Source: Apostichopus japonicus
Lineage: Eukaryota; Echinodermata; Holothuroidea; Aspidochirotida; Stichopodidae
Reading direction: 5' to 3'
Length of the DNA: 64,000 nucleotides
Assembly (NCBI RefSeq): GCF_037975245.1
Contig: NC_092577.1
Span: 27,089,398-27,153,397, forward strand
This document shows positions 26,114-40,300 of this stretch, in pieces (position 1 is the stretch's first letter; the number at the start of each line of letters is the position of its first letter). Under the pieces are notes generated by a model. The model was not told the DNA's origin, made no database searches, and saw only the letters and a program-made list of their open reading frames with translations. The translations under genes were made by a program, and so were the position numbers.

Positions 26114-26285
26114 GCATTGAAGTCAGCTACACCCAGATTCACTTACTGCATACTTGTCAACAGTAACACTCACTGGGGACACAATACAAGTACCCAGACG
26201 TTAGTATATAGGTGTTTCAATTTGTAAATGGACGGACATCCTGGTAGTTCAAGAATATCATAAATTAAATTATCTCTTTGTGCAG

Positions 26286-26291
26286 AATAAA
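26286..26291 (+). terminator. polyadenylation signal AATAAA of OSR
   Basis: The first canonical AATAAA after the stop codon lies 173 bases beyond it, giving a short 3' UTR (26114 to about 26310). A later site could also be used. Confidence 0.55.
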
Positions 26292-27301
26292 GCTGTATTC
26301 ACAACAGCCATTCAAGCAGTATAGGAAATAGTTAATGAAATTAAAGGAAAAAAGCTCAGAAATAATGAGCAAGTCATTACAAGTAAATTTTTACTTGTTT
26401 CGAATAACACAGGGCATATCCAGCTCTATCCATGGGGGTATTGAGGAGGGGCTTGAGTGAGGCATTTTTATTATAAAGCCTAGTGCATGGTGAATTGTCC
26501 CATCTCATTTAGGGAAATGGTGGGAAAGGAAACTGATGGGGTGCGGAGAGGAGCCACCACCGGTGTAAAGAAATACCTGCCATTGATGTTCATGGCAAAT
26601 CTGTAAGAGTAGATAACATTGAGGTATTGTGTGCAATGCAGACAGACAGCTGCCTGGCCCTCAGCAATTGTAAAGGTGTTAGACATACACAGAGCAGCAA
26701 TGACGCAAAATAACTTTGCTGACGTTTGGGGTATATGGTTCTTGGTTTAAATTCAAATAGTGAAATCTAAGATAAAGCTATTTTATTTGTTTGTATATAA
26801 GTAGGGTTTTAGTGCAATTCAAGAGTTTAGAAAGCAGCTCTTCATTAGCATGGTCTTTTCTGTTCTACTGAAATGAGGAAAAAGATAAGCATTTTTATTT
26901 CCTTTGCCTCGTCTTATTGAGTGCGGCTTCCAGGCAGGGTAATCAATGTAAGCTCTGCTAACAGTATATTTACTCACAAAAGACAAGCAATGTAGGATTA
27001 GAACTGTGAAAATGAAGCACTTTTTAGAGCCATTTCTGTTTTGTTTTTTTTAAATTGTGGTATTAGTGCAAAATAATTTTCCTGATGTAATTGTACATAT
27101 TAAATTTCCTTGAAAATATTCTTAGCCACTCAGAGGTAGTGCAATGTATAGCCTAATTTACTGAATTAATGAGACTTGCTCACATCTTGGGATGAATGGG
27201 AGAAGGTTAATCACATGAAACTATCACACTTTCATTCAACTTGTAGTTTGTAAATTAACTCATCTGAGTGCTTAAAATGGTCTCACAGCCTTGGATGGTA
27301 T

Positions 27302-27490
27302 ACCCAGAGATGAGGGATACACCCTAAGATTAGGGGATACACCCTAAGATAAGGGGATACACCCTAAGATTAGGGGATAGACCCTGAGATCAGGGGATAT
27401 ATCCTAAGATCAGGGGATAGACCCTGAGATCAGGGGATATACCCTAAGATCAGGGGATATGTCCTGATTTCAAGGTACATATCCCAAGAT
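27302..27490. repeat. 20-21 bp tandem repeat, about 9 copies
   Basis: Units read AGGGGATACACCCTAAGATT with GATAGACCCTGAGATC and GATATACCCTAAGATC variants. The array decays at both edges. Confidence 0.92.
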
Positions 27491-30017
27491 TATCCTATCA
27501 TAGCTGATTAATGGCAATTGGATCAACAGTAACTCAAAATACATAAATTATTAACAGTACATAATAAAGACTGATTCTATGAAGAGAGTAATGATGATAT
27601 TCTTCATTTTGAACTTCCAAAGAACAGGAGAATGTTTTATGTTAGAAAGTATTTTTTACTTTAAAATATTGCAGCCGTTTTTGTAAATAAGTAGAAACTA
27701 GGGAGGCTGAGTGAGTAAACTGGCTTTCATGTTTATGTATATACAGGTACTATTGTAACACCTTATGGGCTATCATTCCAAGTCAGATTTATTTGTCATG
27801 TTTTGCACAGTTGCTAGATATTAAGAAATTCATTTCATATTTTTGTGGTATTTATGGGCTTATTTAATGCATTTTATATTATGTTTAAAAATGGTAGAAA
27901 GTTTCCCTGCATTTTGTTTCTCAATTATGATGTGGTATCAAGAGAGATTTCAAGTTATTGAATCAATCTTTTGTCATAGTTCTTGTTTCAAGCAGGAGAG
28001 GAGGTGATGAGTTTAACATGCCATGTAATTTGCCGCCTTATTAGAATGCCAAAGAGTGATGTTATACGGTAATACGGTTATACAGTAAACCATTTGTGGA
28101 GAAATATAAAGTTGGCAAGAGATTATAACCAAGTCTTCTGTTGTTTGTATTATTTCTTTCCTTTGAGAAAAAGAAGAAGACTAAACCTTACATGATAGAA
28201 CAAACAGCATCTGCAATGGGGTCACCTCTCCCCCTCCCCACCCCCCTACTGGAAAATCCAAGTAGTAGAAGAAGTAAATCAAGAAACAAGTTGTGCTCTG
28301 GTTAAAATTTCCCCTCATAAATATGACCTGATGAAATATATTCATACTGATAACTGTATATGACACAAGCTATATAGTCCATAAATAGTCAATGATACAT
28401 CTTTGTTAATTATTAATAGATCTTAGTATTCAGCATTTGATCTGCTGTATCCATAAGACAAGTATCCAGTAGGATCAAATAAATAAAATCTTATGACATA
28501 TTACTGTTTGAATAGAAAAGTGTAGTCTATTTGGATCTCTTCTGAGCTTTACCAATGGCCATATATACAGACTCATGGTTTGGCTAACTGTGTTAACACA
28601 GTAGTCAATCAGCATACACACAGGAGCATACATTCCGTCTGTAATTGATACAATTAAAGCAGGTATGAGTACATCAGGCTGATTGTACACCATCATATGT
28701 AGAGAAGATAGAGTCATAGAACAAAACTATCTCTGTTTCTACATTTCCTTGACTTTGGTGGTATTATTCTACCAATTACATCTAGCTGCTTCAGCATTGC
28801 TTGTGTTCATGAATATTGTATGTTCAGGGGCCTTGTTGACAAGTACCCATATTTAGTCTCTTAGGTGTCTAAAGGTGCTAAATATAACAAAAATTCACTC
28901 AAGCTCAAACCATAGTTGACCTTGGGTGAATAAGGGTGCTCGTTGAGGGACCAATTCAATTGCTGCAGCTGGGCCATGTTGAGCCTTGCTATGATACTGA
29001 AAGAATATCTTGTAACGCTACAGATCCTGAGCTACTTTTACCATATTGTGTCCAATAAATCCAGGGACATGTTAACATTGACTGCCCCCCCCCACCCCAC
29101 CCCCATCAAGGATTAGAAAATGACACTATGTAGGATGTTAAAATTTGTTCAAAATGGAAACACCTCATATTGAAAGGGTTTTTTTTATGACCAAGATATA
29201 AAAATATGTCAATTAACTTGAAGGTATCTTGAAGTCTTCTTACTTATCACTAGGTTCAAAAAGATGATTTCCATGTGAAATACTGCTGGCTATATAGAAA
29301 TATTTAATGATCTGAAAGGCCTTTATATCAGGTGAGTATGTTTCTATGAACGAAAGGCCACACAGGCACAAGTGGAAATTAATCAAGGCATTTGTTCAAA
29401 TTGGGGGGTATTTCCGGGTACACGAAAACTGGGGATTGTCCGCAGGAATCAGGGATGTCTGGTCACCATAGCTTTAAAATAAATTTGAAGTTAACTGGTT
29501 AATTCTTTTTTAATTGTAAATCAAATTAACCCATTATTTCTTCAGAAACTCAATGTTTGTTGCTCCCCTCTGGGTATTGCTGCAGATGCCCATGGATAGA
29601 GGAGCCATCTAAAGAGGATTATTAGATGATTGGTTACCATGGCCACAGGAAGGAGGGCAGCTAAATCCATCAGAAATGTAGTCACATTCCTGTTATAAAC
29701 ACTTCCAAACAAGTGTCTAATAGGGGCAAGGGGTAGGAGAACATGTTGAAACAGACAAAAGGTCCACTTACTGTAATTGGAACACATAGTATGAATACAG
29801 TTTTAAACACTTCTGTAGTTTCAGTGTTATGAAAGCCATAAGAAAGTTATACAATGCTTGCAGCTCACTGACATGTCTTAGTTAGGAAAGAGTAAAGAAT
29901 CAAAATGATTTGAACTACCATGTAAATTTACTCAATATAGAGAAGAAAATACATGCTACCATGACGTGACTACATCCATAGTCCAGCATAGCTGATAAGA
30001 AATGTAGACGTGTTTAA

Positions 30018-30205
30018 GCTATGAAGTGAAGAATAGATTAATACTGCTTTAACCTATTAAGTGAAGAAGAATAGATTAATACTGCTTTAACCTATTAAGT
30101 GAAGAATAGATTAATTCTGCTTTAACCTATTAAGTGAAGAATAGATTAATACTGCTCTAACCTATTAAGTGAAGAATAGATTAATACTTCTTTAACCTAT
30201 TCAGA
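30018..30205. repeat. about 36-bp tandem repeat, 5 copies
   Basis: Units contain AAGTGAAGAATAGATTAATA and CTGCTTTAACCTATT. One copy has an extra AGA. Confidence 0.92.
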
Positions 30206-30813
30206 TTCCCTCCACAATCAGGAAGAGGAAAATGGAACTTGTCCTGACAACATTGCTTCATATGTTAACATGGCAACAGTTTCAAAAACTTGCAACACAT
30301 TTGCATCTTTGTCTAGTTGAAGCTTCCTTAATTTGCTAGAGAACAGTACTTTTATGAAGAACAGCAGCATTTCAAACTGGGTACAGATGTCTGGAACACA
30401 CAGAAAATATGGTTTTGGTTTAAGGTGCGAGACTCTTCATAGCTAGTGTTACATCACTTTATAAGTCAATTGAGGTACACTATTGCTGATGTTCTAATTA
30501 GTACCTATTTGCAAGCTGGTCTTAATTTTGTGACAATGTTTTCTGTTTCCAACTATTGACTAAGCAAGGCAGTTTTCACTTTACTTTGGTGATAAGTACA
30601 GACATGAAGTAAGAATTAAAACTTCAATACAAAGAAGTACAATCTAGAAAAAACAGATAGAGAGAATGCAAAACTCATCATTCGATCCCACTTCAATATT
30701 GTGTCCTTAATTTGAGATATGGTTGATTGAATGTAACCCATTATGTGAGGTTAAACCCTCCCATACCCCAGTAAGAGGATCACAGTGGGTAGTATGTCAT
30801 GTCATACTCCAGC

Positions 30814-31194
30814 AACAGAATAGATAGTACAATAACTGAATGCATGAATTGTTTCAAGGTGATCATAATACATGAGGTAACTTTTAATAACTCTTCTATT
30901 TTTACGAAGTATTTACAATTACATTCATCAGATTATAATGACATTATTGAAAGACTTAAAATTACCTTTCTTAAACTTAAGTGAGTAAGTACAGCAACAT
31001 ATTATAAGTATAACTGAGGACGGATTAATTGGATGGAATATTGTTAGACACTCTCTTTATCACAGGTACAAAAGAATATAAACCTGCCAAATTACAAATT
31101 CAATTATTGAAAATAAGGTTGATTAAAATAGGACAAATTGTCTGTTTATATTAAGGTTGATAAAAAAAACTACACATATAGTTGATCCAAAATG
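30814..31194. repeat. duplicated block, copy 1
   Basis: This stretch recurs at 32792-33187 in the same orientation with high similarity, including AACAGAATAGATAGTACAAT at the left and AGTTGATCCAAAATG at the right edge. It has no terminal repeats or coding potential that I can see, so it reads as a local segmental duplication or an unrecognised repeat family. Confidence 0.9.
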
Positions 31195-32088
31195 TTCTGT
31201 TATTTGGAATTTCATAAAAATGCACCCATTTTTTTTGTGAAAGTGTTACTTTCCTCTATGGATAAATGATAAACTTAAAAAAACCCAATGTAATCGATCA
31301 ATTTCCATAACCACATCCACTTACTCTGCTGTTGCTAGTAAATTGCATTGACAAATTATCAGTTGATAACTTCATATCATTGCCACAAAATGCTACGAGG
31401 ATGTGATTTTGACATAACTTCCAGGAATCGACTAGTCACTGGAATATTCCTTTAATTGGAAGACAGAATAGATCAAAAGGTTATTTGGATGAATGTTTGT
31501 GATGCTATTGTGATGCTATTTGTGATGCTATTTGTGATAAAGTCACAAAACATACATTATTTTAATTACTTCCTTATAAAATGGTTTTGATATTAAACCT
31601 GAAACAGCAAAGTTCACAAAGGTCTGAGTTTTACACTGAATCTTTGGTCGATATAATTCTAATGGAGGTGGCTTCTGAGAATGGTATTGGATGATACTAG
31701 AAGAACTACCCCTACCTAGATCTAAGGAATACTTAAGGACTTATTAGCAGTGAAAACTGATCCTGAAGATGAAATCTGATGAATGGGGGACTGACCTTGA
31801 CAGCCTTCGTCTGTACCATTCATCAGACCTCCAACTGAAACACAATACCCTCTCACTAGCAGTCTTACTGGTTCAACTTTTACTCTACCCAGATTTTATT
31901 ACCACTCATCTTAGGATTGGTAGTCCATTGAATTGGTTGTTCTACTACAATAGAAGTTACTTATTATGGCAAACATCAAATCTTTCAAACTTAGCAGAAA
32001 CAATTTAGCTTGTTAAATATAAGGAGTATGAAGGAGAAGGCATACATGGTATGGCAGTTAAACTATGGTATTAGACTAGAACTCAGGA

Positions 32089-32503
32089 CTGCATTGTCCT
32101 ATACAAGATAAATGGATACACTATAAAATACAAGTATCATCAATTAACATTATACACCTGCATTGTCCTATACAAGATGTATGGATACACTATAAAATAC
32201 AAGTATCATCAATTAACTGTGTACTCCTGCATTGTCCTATACAAGATTGATGGATACACTATAAAATACAAGTATCATCAATAATCTGTATACTCCTGCA
32301 TTGTCCTATACAAGATGTATGGATACACTATAAAATACAAGTATCATCAATTAACTGTGTACTCCTGCATTGTCCTATACAAGATTGATGGATACACTAT
32401 AAAATACAAGTATCATCAATTAACTGTGTACTCCTGCATTGTCCTATACAAGATGTATGGATACACTATAAACTACAAGTATCATCAATTAACTGTGTAC
32501 ATT
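32089..32503. repeat. 69-bp tandem repeat, 6 copies
   Basis: Units start CTGCATTGTCCTATACAAGA and contain GGATACACTATAAAATACAA. TGTATGG and TTGATGG variants alternate, indicating a dimeric block. The open frame over it is a repeat artefact. Confidence 0.94.
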
Positions 32504-32791
32504 TAGCGAACGAAAATCTATAACAAGTACAAAGGAGCTGAATACCATAAAAAATGGCTTCAAAATCATTAAAAGTAGTAAGTATTGTTTTCAGATTTAA
32601 AATGGCTCAAGTACTTTCCTAGATGGTCTGTCTCTAGTACTTCCAAATATTCAAGGCTGTGAAATTACACGACAAACCATTTTTGTTGAGAAACAATCTT
32701 TTAAGTCCCTGAATGCTACCACAAACAAGGGTTGAATAATTTACCACTTCAAACCAATGAGTGTCTGCCCTCTCTCTCCCTCAGGACAATG

Positions 32792-33187
32792 AACAGAATA
32801 GATAGTACAATAACTGAATGCATGAATTGTTTCAAGGTGATCATAATACATGAGGTAACTTTTAATAACTCTTCTATTTTACGAAGTATTTACAATTACA
32901 TTCATCAGATTATCATGACATTATTGAAAGACTTAAAATTACATTTCTACAATTATTCAAGTTTACAAGTGAGTATTAACTACAGCAACATATTGTAAGA
33001 ATAACTGAGGACAGATTATATGGATGGAATATTGTTAGACACTCTCTGTTTCACAGGTACAAAGGAATATAAACCTGTCAAATTACAAATTCAATTATTC
33101 ACATAACGTTGAGTAAAAAAGGACAAATTGTCTGTTTATACTAAGGTTGATAAAAAAATAAACTACAAATAAAGTTGATCCAAAATG
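32792..33187. repeat. duplicated block, copy 2
   Basis: This is the partner of 30814-31194, about 2 kb downstream, with small indels. Its right end overlaps the start of the array at 33170-33560. Confidence 0.9.
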
Positions 33188-33560
33188 GAAATATGTCCAT
33201 ATATTCTCTAAAAGTGATTAAGAAAGGGACAAATTGTCCATATATACTAAGGTTGATAAAAGAAAAACTACAAAGAAAGTTGATCCAAAATGGAAATATG
33301 TCCATATATTATCTAAAAGTGATTAAGAAAGGGACAAATTGTCCATATATACCAAGGTTGATAAAAGAAAAACTACAAATAAAGTTGATCCAAAATGGAA
33401 ATATGTCCATATATTATCTAAAAGTGATTAAGAAAGGGACAAATTGTCCATATATACCAAGGTTGATAAAAGAAAGGGACAAATTGTCCACATATACTAA
33501 GGTTGATAAAAGAAAGGGACAAATTGTCCATGGTTGATGAGAGGAAGGGAAGAATTGTGC
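33170..33560. repeat. about 105-bp tandem repeat seeded from the duplicated block
   Basis: Three near-complete units contain AAAGTTGATCCAAAATGGAA, GTGATTAAGAAAGGGACAAA and CCAAGGTTGATAAAAGAAAA, followed by short partial units of the AAAGGGACAAATTGTCCA core. Those cores are present once in each duplicated block. More decayed relatives continue to about 33800. Confidence 0.9.
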
Positions 33561-34121
33561 ATATATATTAAGGTTTATTATGGACGGAATGTTCATATTA
33601 TATCAAGGCTGATAAGACAGACAGTTTGACCATTTATAAATATTATTGATTAAAACAGACAGATTGTCCAAATACACTTATGTTGATTTATATTTATACT
33701 AAGGTTGATAAAAGAAAGAGCAGAAGGGTCCATAAAGACAAAGGTAGGTAAGAACAAATAACGATGTTCCATATATACTAAGGTTGATTAATAAAAGGAT
33801 GAAATATGGATATGTACAATTGGCTGGTAAATACAAAGAATACTAAGGTAAGTTAATGCAAGGATGGTTCATAACTACTTATCATTCTTACAAATGAGAT
33901 AGATAACATGTTAGTACTATTCAATTTAACACAACATGGAATTCTGAATGTGTATTAATATTGATTGATTCATGTCAATTGTCCATCAATTAACTATACA
34001 TGTCAATTAGGATGCAGGTGTTCATCACTACAAACATTGTATAAGAGACATTAAGTGAGCTCTAAACCAATTACAGTTTTTTCTAGATGATATAAAATGT
34101 GAGACTTTCTGGCTGGTTTTT

Positions 34122-34340
34122 CTACATAGCAGCGAGACTGTTGTGAGAGGCGGCCATTGATGGTGTAGCAGAGCCGGGAATATTCAACAAGTCCTGAGAG
34201 CCGATTCCTCCCACTGTTTTAGGTCTCAGACGATCAACTCTTTCAGTAGACTCAGCCAGCTTACTGTGGACTTGGCTTTCATTTTGTAAAGCTGTTTTTA
34301 GATCTTTGTCAATTCCAGAAACTCCCATTTCACCAAACAC
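34122..34340 (-). CDS. membrane-protein gene, terminal exon P
   Basis: 72 codons and TAG at 34124-34122. VFGEMGVSGIDKDLKTALQN is followed by a Ser/Pro/Ala-rich tail ending NSLAAM. Acceptor TTTTAACAG. No convincing polyadenylation signal could be fixed in the repeat-rich DNA beyond the stop. Confidence 0.92.
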   Translation of the reverse strand: MFGEMGVSGIDKDLKTALQNESQVHSKLAESTERVDRLRPKTVGGIGSQDLLNIPGSATPSMAASHNSLAAM

Positions 34341-37300
34341 CTGTTAAAACAGACAGAAACCCTTGTAAGAAAACATCAAAACAAAAGAACAAATACATGG
34401 TTGCAATGTTTACGTATCAAAAACACGGACTATTTATTTCCTTGTCCAGAAAACACGGAAATGAAATCTGACAACAATAAGTCTCGAGAAAAGATTCATA
34501 TGAGAGTTTGGCAAAGACACATTTTCTTCTTTTTCTTCTTCCTTTTATAAGGATACCTGATTGCATTTCCTTGAACATGGGGAATCCTGATACTCAGAAG
34601 TTAACAACTGTAGTAGTGTTTGCTTCCATGGAAATGTAAGTCAGTTCAACTCAGTTTGAAACTTAGAAGCTTTGTGACAGAATCCATTACATCATTACAT
34701 CAATGGAGATTTTAACACAGTTGATTCAAGGATGGATTCTCAATAGTTATGTGAATGCTGAATCACTTCAATGTACAGTACTATCCAACTTTCAAGAAGA
34801 TTTCTAAGGCATCCAATACTTGCTTCCAGATAACTGCTTGTATACTCTATCATCTAAACTATCCCTCCCCCATTAAGGATGCAAAAGGGGTAGTTGGGGA
34901 GGTAATAAGATCTTTCCCATTGTCTGTATGTTGCTTCAACAGTCTTCATCAAGAAAGGCAGCCTCAGCTACTGACAGGTCCACTTGACTCTAGGTATGAG
35001 TAGCGTCCCTCTATCTCTACGCAGGAGACTGTGTCGGCTACTGACAGGTCCACTTGACTCTAGGTATGAGTAGCGTCCCTTTATCTCTACGCAGGAGACT
35101 GTGTCGGCTACTGACAGGTCCACTTGACTCTAGGTATGAGTAGCGTCCCTTTATCTCTACGCAGGAGACTTTGTCGGCTACTGACAGGTCCACTTGACTC
35201 TAGGTATGAGTAGCGTCCCTTTATCTCTACACAGGAGACTGTGTCGGCTACTGAAAGGTCCACTTGACTCTAGTTATGAGTAGCATCCCTTTATCTCTAC
35301 GCAGGAGACTTTGTCGGCTACTGAGAGGTCCACTTGACTCTAGGAATGAGTAGCGTCCCTTTATCTCTACACAGGAGACATCATGATCACAGTCTTCCCG
35401 TTCTCTACTGTCATTCACAAAATTTTCTCCAACTGGACCAATTTTCCCAGAACAGTTTACTGTACATTTATATTTCTCACAATAAAAGTCAGGTATCAAA
35501 TATTGCTTCATTTAGAAACATCCTCTTTCTGTGTCATCATAGACTATTTAAGCAAAACATAATTATATGTTGGTGTACATAGTGTGCTTTGATATATCTA
35601 TTCATTCACTTGAATAATTTATAAGGGCCATGAACTCTTGCTTAAATATTAAGGTATATGAGCTAACCCCTGCCCTCAAGAAGTTTAACAAGCTGCTGAA
35701 TAATTATTCAACTTCAGACACGGCTGTTACAACAGCATAATGGAGATCAGTGTGTATAACTACCAACTATGCATTCACTTTGATGAACAGATAAAGCACA
35801 GAGTGAATTTTTGAAAATGGCTGTAATTTTAAATCAATCCCAAGGAGGCAGTCTACTTGAATAAATACCAAAGATATTATTACCTCCACAACAGCTCCGT
35901 CGGGGAGCTTGAGAAAGTGACGATACATCTCCTTCAATCCATCCAGGTGTAATGTATGGATGGAGACATGTGTGGTGACCTCTTCCCGGGAAGGCTTTCT
36001 CTGTGACTCATCACACTCGTCCTCTTCCTGCAATCAATATCATAAAAATGAAACACTCCCAGAAACAAACAACGGGAAAAGTATTTTTTTCAGAATTCTG
36101 CTTTTACAGAAACCTCCTGTGTTTCCAGGATTTTACCATCAGGGCCTTAAACATCCATTACAGGGCATTTAACATCCATTACAGGGCCTTTAACATCCAT
36201 TACAGGGCCTTCTTAAGTTGCTCAATATCCCAACCAAGTATTACATAATTGCTATGAACTGTACAGACACCACTAGATCTGATCAATAAACAACAATAAT
36301 ATGACAAACACACCAATATAAATACACGCAGAGGCTATAATAAACAATGACAATAAATATGATAAAACACTATTATAACTACACGCAGAGAGGCTATTAT
36401 AAACAACGACAATAAATATGATAAAACACTATTATAGCTACACGCAGAGAGGCTATTATAAACAACGACAATAAATATGATAAAACACTATTATAACTAC
36501 ACGCAGAGAGGCTATTATAAACAACGACAATAAATATGATAAAACACTATTATAGCTACACGCAGAGAGGCTATTATAAACAACGACAATAAATATGATA
36601 AAACACTATTATAGCTACACGCAGAGAGGCTATTATAAACAACGACAATAAATATGATAAAACACTATTATAGCTACACGCAGAGAGGCTATTATAAACA
36701 ACGACAATAAATATGATAAAACACTATTATAGCTACACGCAGAGAGGCTATTATAAACAACGACAATAAATATGATAAAACACTATTATAGCTACACGCA
36801 GAGAGGCTATTATAAACAACGACAATAAATATGATAAAACACTATTATAGCTACACGCAGAGAGGCTATTATAAACAACGACAATAAATATGATAAAACA
36901 CTATTATAGCTACACGCAGAGAGGCTATTATAAACAACGACAATAAATATGATAAAACACTATTATAGCTACACGCAGAGAGGCTATTATAAACAACGAC
37001 AATAAATATGATAAAACACTATTATAGCTACACGCAGAGAGGCTATTATAAACAACGACAATAAATATGATAAAACACTATTATAACTACACGCAGAGAG
37101 GCTATTATAAACAACGACAATAAATATGATAAAACACTATTATAACTACACGCAGAGGCTATTATAAAAGAAGATCATAAAATATGACAACACACCGATA
37201 TAACTTCACGCAGAGAGGCTATTATAAACAACGACAATAAATATGATAAAACACTATTATAACTACACGCAGAGAGGCTATTAGTGCTGTGCCGTTTACA

Positions 37301-40300
37301 CGTTTAAACGTGTAAACGAACGAAACATCGTTTAAACGTTTAATAAAACCTTATGAACGTTTAAACGAAACTATGATATCAACTGAAAATTAAATTATTG
37401 GCAAAAATCGCGTATCAATTCCCGTGTTTATTTTGTCTACTACGCGAAATAAACTTGAACGCTGTTATCCTTTTGTGAAAACTTCCTGATTCGCGGCACA
37501 AGTGTACTTTATATCGAGCCGACAGCAGCGGCGCAGATAATCCAGTCAATGCATGTTCGATCGATATGATTACAATCCCTGTCCATCACTTTGAACTCTC
37601 CGACCAGACAATACCGGGTCGAATACTCGACTTGGTAATAGCTGTTCAAATACATGATCAAAGGAAATGTATCGATTGGAGATCGTAAAAAAACTCTGAA
37701 AATCAGTAGAAAAATTACCAATTGTGTACGAACAGTAAGTTGGTACACCTTTCAAATTTTACGAAAGATCCAGCAAAACACTTTCGAAAAATTCACACGA
37801 AACTGGCAAATCGTGCTAAATGCAACTATTGTCATGTATACAAGGCTCTAGTACACCCATTTATGAATAAACCGTAAGACCACATCTAGTGTTAAGCGGG
37901 GAGGGGGGGGGGGGGGAAGAAAGTATTTTCTAGAATTTCCAAAAATACGGAAAAAATAATATCCTACCACAGTTAAGTGTATAGCAAATAGCCTAACCAC
38001 CTCGTCTCTTACGGATCTCACGTAACTACAAAAACACAACCAATTGTATTTTGCGAACTTTACGTTTTCTACAAGAACATGGAAATAATGTTAAGCATTA
38101 GTTAATCATGCCGTGTGGCCTAAAACATATTTTATTACAAGGTTTACTTTCATAAAGATGACCATAGCTTGATATCTTGGCTGCGTGTATCAACTGTGCC
38201 TCGTGTATCATGGGGAATACACTATGAAACGTTTCTTGGAAACGTGCCAAAAATGTTAACAAACAGGTGTTAGAGGATGAGCGCGCAGTTGTTTGGCAAG
38301 ATATATGGGAAAATTCTGAGCACATATACAGTATCCTACCGTAGTATTTAAGTTAGGTTAAACCGTACTGCAGTTGTAATCTGATGTACGTTTAGTGCGC
38401 GCTATTCATTGTTAGGCATTTTAGAAACGGGGCTTTGCCGAACGTTTTTTGTTTCATAATATCGGAGGTTCTGTAAGTTAAACTTTTTAAAGATTGTAAA
38501 ACAGATAAATCTCTTTTCATTTTATAACAAAATACAGCTACTCTAACTTGTCATTTAAAAATTTTCATCTGCTTCGTGACAATTTAAATTCAAAAAGTTG
38601 TCAGTATTTTGCATCCTCAACGGCGAATTTTTTTATCGCCAGACACGCAAAAAATTCCTTTTCCTTTTCCGGGGTCTTCGCCCCACCAGGGCCCTAGGGC
38701 GGTCCCCTGGACCCCACGCCTTTATACTCGGCGTTTTCTCGCGATATTCGCGAACGTTTAAACGTTTAAACGAACGAAAAATCGGCCGTTTAAACGTTTA
38801 GGTCTTTAAACGAAAACTCACAGCCCTAGAGGCTATAATAAACAATGACAATAAATATGATGAAACACTATTATAACTACACGCAGAGAGGCTATAATAA
38901 ACAACGACAATAAATATGATAAAACACTATTATAGCTACACGCAGAGAGGCTATTATAAACAACGACAATAAATATGATGAAACACTATTATAACTACAC
39001 GCAGAGAGGCTATAATAAACAACGACAATAAATATGATAAAACACTATTATAACTACACGCAGAGAGGCTATAATAAACAACGACAATAAATATGATAAA
39101 ACACTATTATAGCTACACGCAGAGAGGCTATTATAAACAACGACAATAAATATGATAAAACACTATTATAGCTACACGCAGAGAGGCTATTATAAACAAC
39201 GACAATAAATATGATGAAACACTATTATAACTACACGCAGAGAGGCTATTATAAACAACGACAATAAATATGATAAAACACTATTATAACTACACGCAGA
39301 GAGGCTATTATAAACAACGACAATAAATATGATAAAACACTATTATAACTACACGCAGAGAGGCTATTATAAACAACGACAATAAATATGATAAAACACT
39401 ATTATAACTACACGCAGAGAGGCTATAATAAACAATGACAATAAATATGATAAAACACTATTATAACTACACGCAGAGAGGCTATAATAAACAAGGACAA
39501 TAAATATGATAAAACACTATTATAACTACACGCAGAGAGGCTATTATAAACAACGACAATAAATATGATAAAACACTATTATAACTACACGCAGAGAGGC
39601 TATTATAAACAACGACAATAAATATGATAAAACACTATTATAGCTACACGCAGAGAGGCTATTATAAACAACGACAATAAATATGATAAAACACTATTAT
39701 AGCTACACGCAGAGAGGCTCTTATAAACCATGTCAATAAATATGATAAAACACTATTATAACTACACGCAGAGAGGCTATAATAAACAACGACAATAAAT
39801 ATGATGAAACACTATTATAACTACACGCAGAGGCTATTATAAAAGAAGATCATAAAATATGACAACACACCGATATAACTTCACGCAGAGAGGCTATTAT
39901 AAACAACGACAATAAATATGATAAAACACTATTATAGCTACACGCAGAGAGGCTATTATAAACAACGACAATAAATATGATAAAACACTATTATAGCTAC
40001 ACGCAGAGAGGCTCTTATAAACCATGTCAATAAATATGATAAAACACTATTATAACTACACGCAGAGAGGCTATAATAAACAACGACAATAAATATGATG
40101 AAACACTATTATAACTACACGCAGAGGCTATTATAAAAGAAGATCATAAAATATGACAACACACCGATATAACTTCACGCAGAGGCTATTATAAACCATG
40201 TCAATAAATACAATAATATAATAATTGAAGCTAAAAATGAACAGAAGCTCTGATAAAAAATGAGTCTGTCAGAAAACTGACCTCTTCTTCTGCCCAGATG

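Larger units (their letters stand above)
26312..34121. other. convergent intergenic region
   Basis: This lies between the 3' ends of the + strand OSR gene and the - strand membrane-protein gene. No exon was found. It contains small arrays at 27.3, 30.1, 32.1-32.5 and 33.2-33.5 kb, a duplicated block (30.8 and 32.8 kb) and a C-run near 29.09 kb. Open frames here are short or are translations of repeats. Confidence 0.6.

Noticed and set aside
33175-33537. 120-residue Lys/Asn-rich repeated open frame
   Set aside because: It follows exactly the roughly 105-bp tandem units and has no independent coding signal.
38598-38801. Open frame inside the hAT element as a transposase piece
   Set aside because: No transposase motifs; it covers the GC-rich patch and the subterminal repeats.
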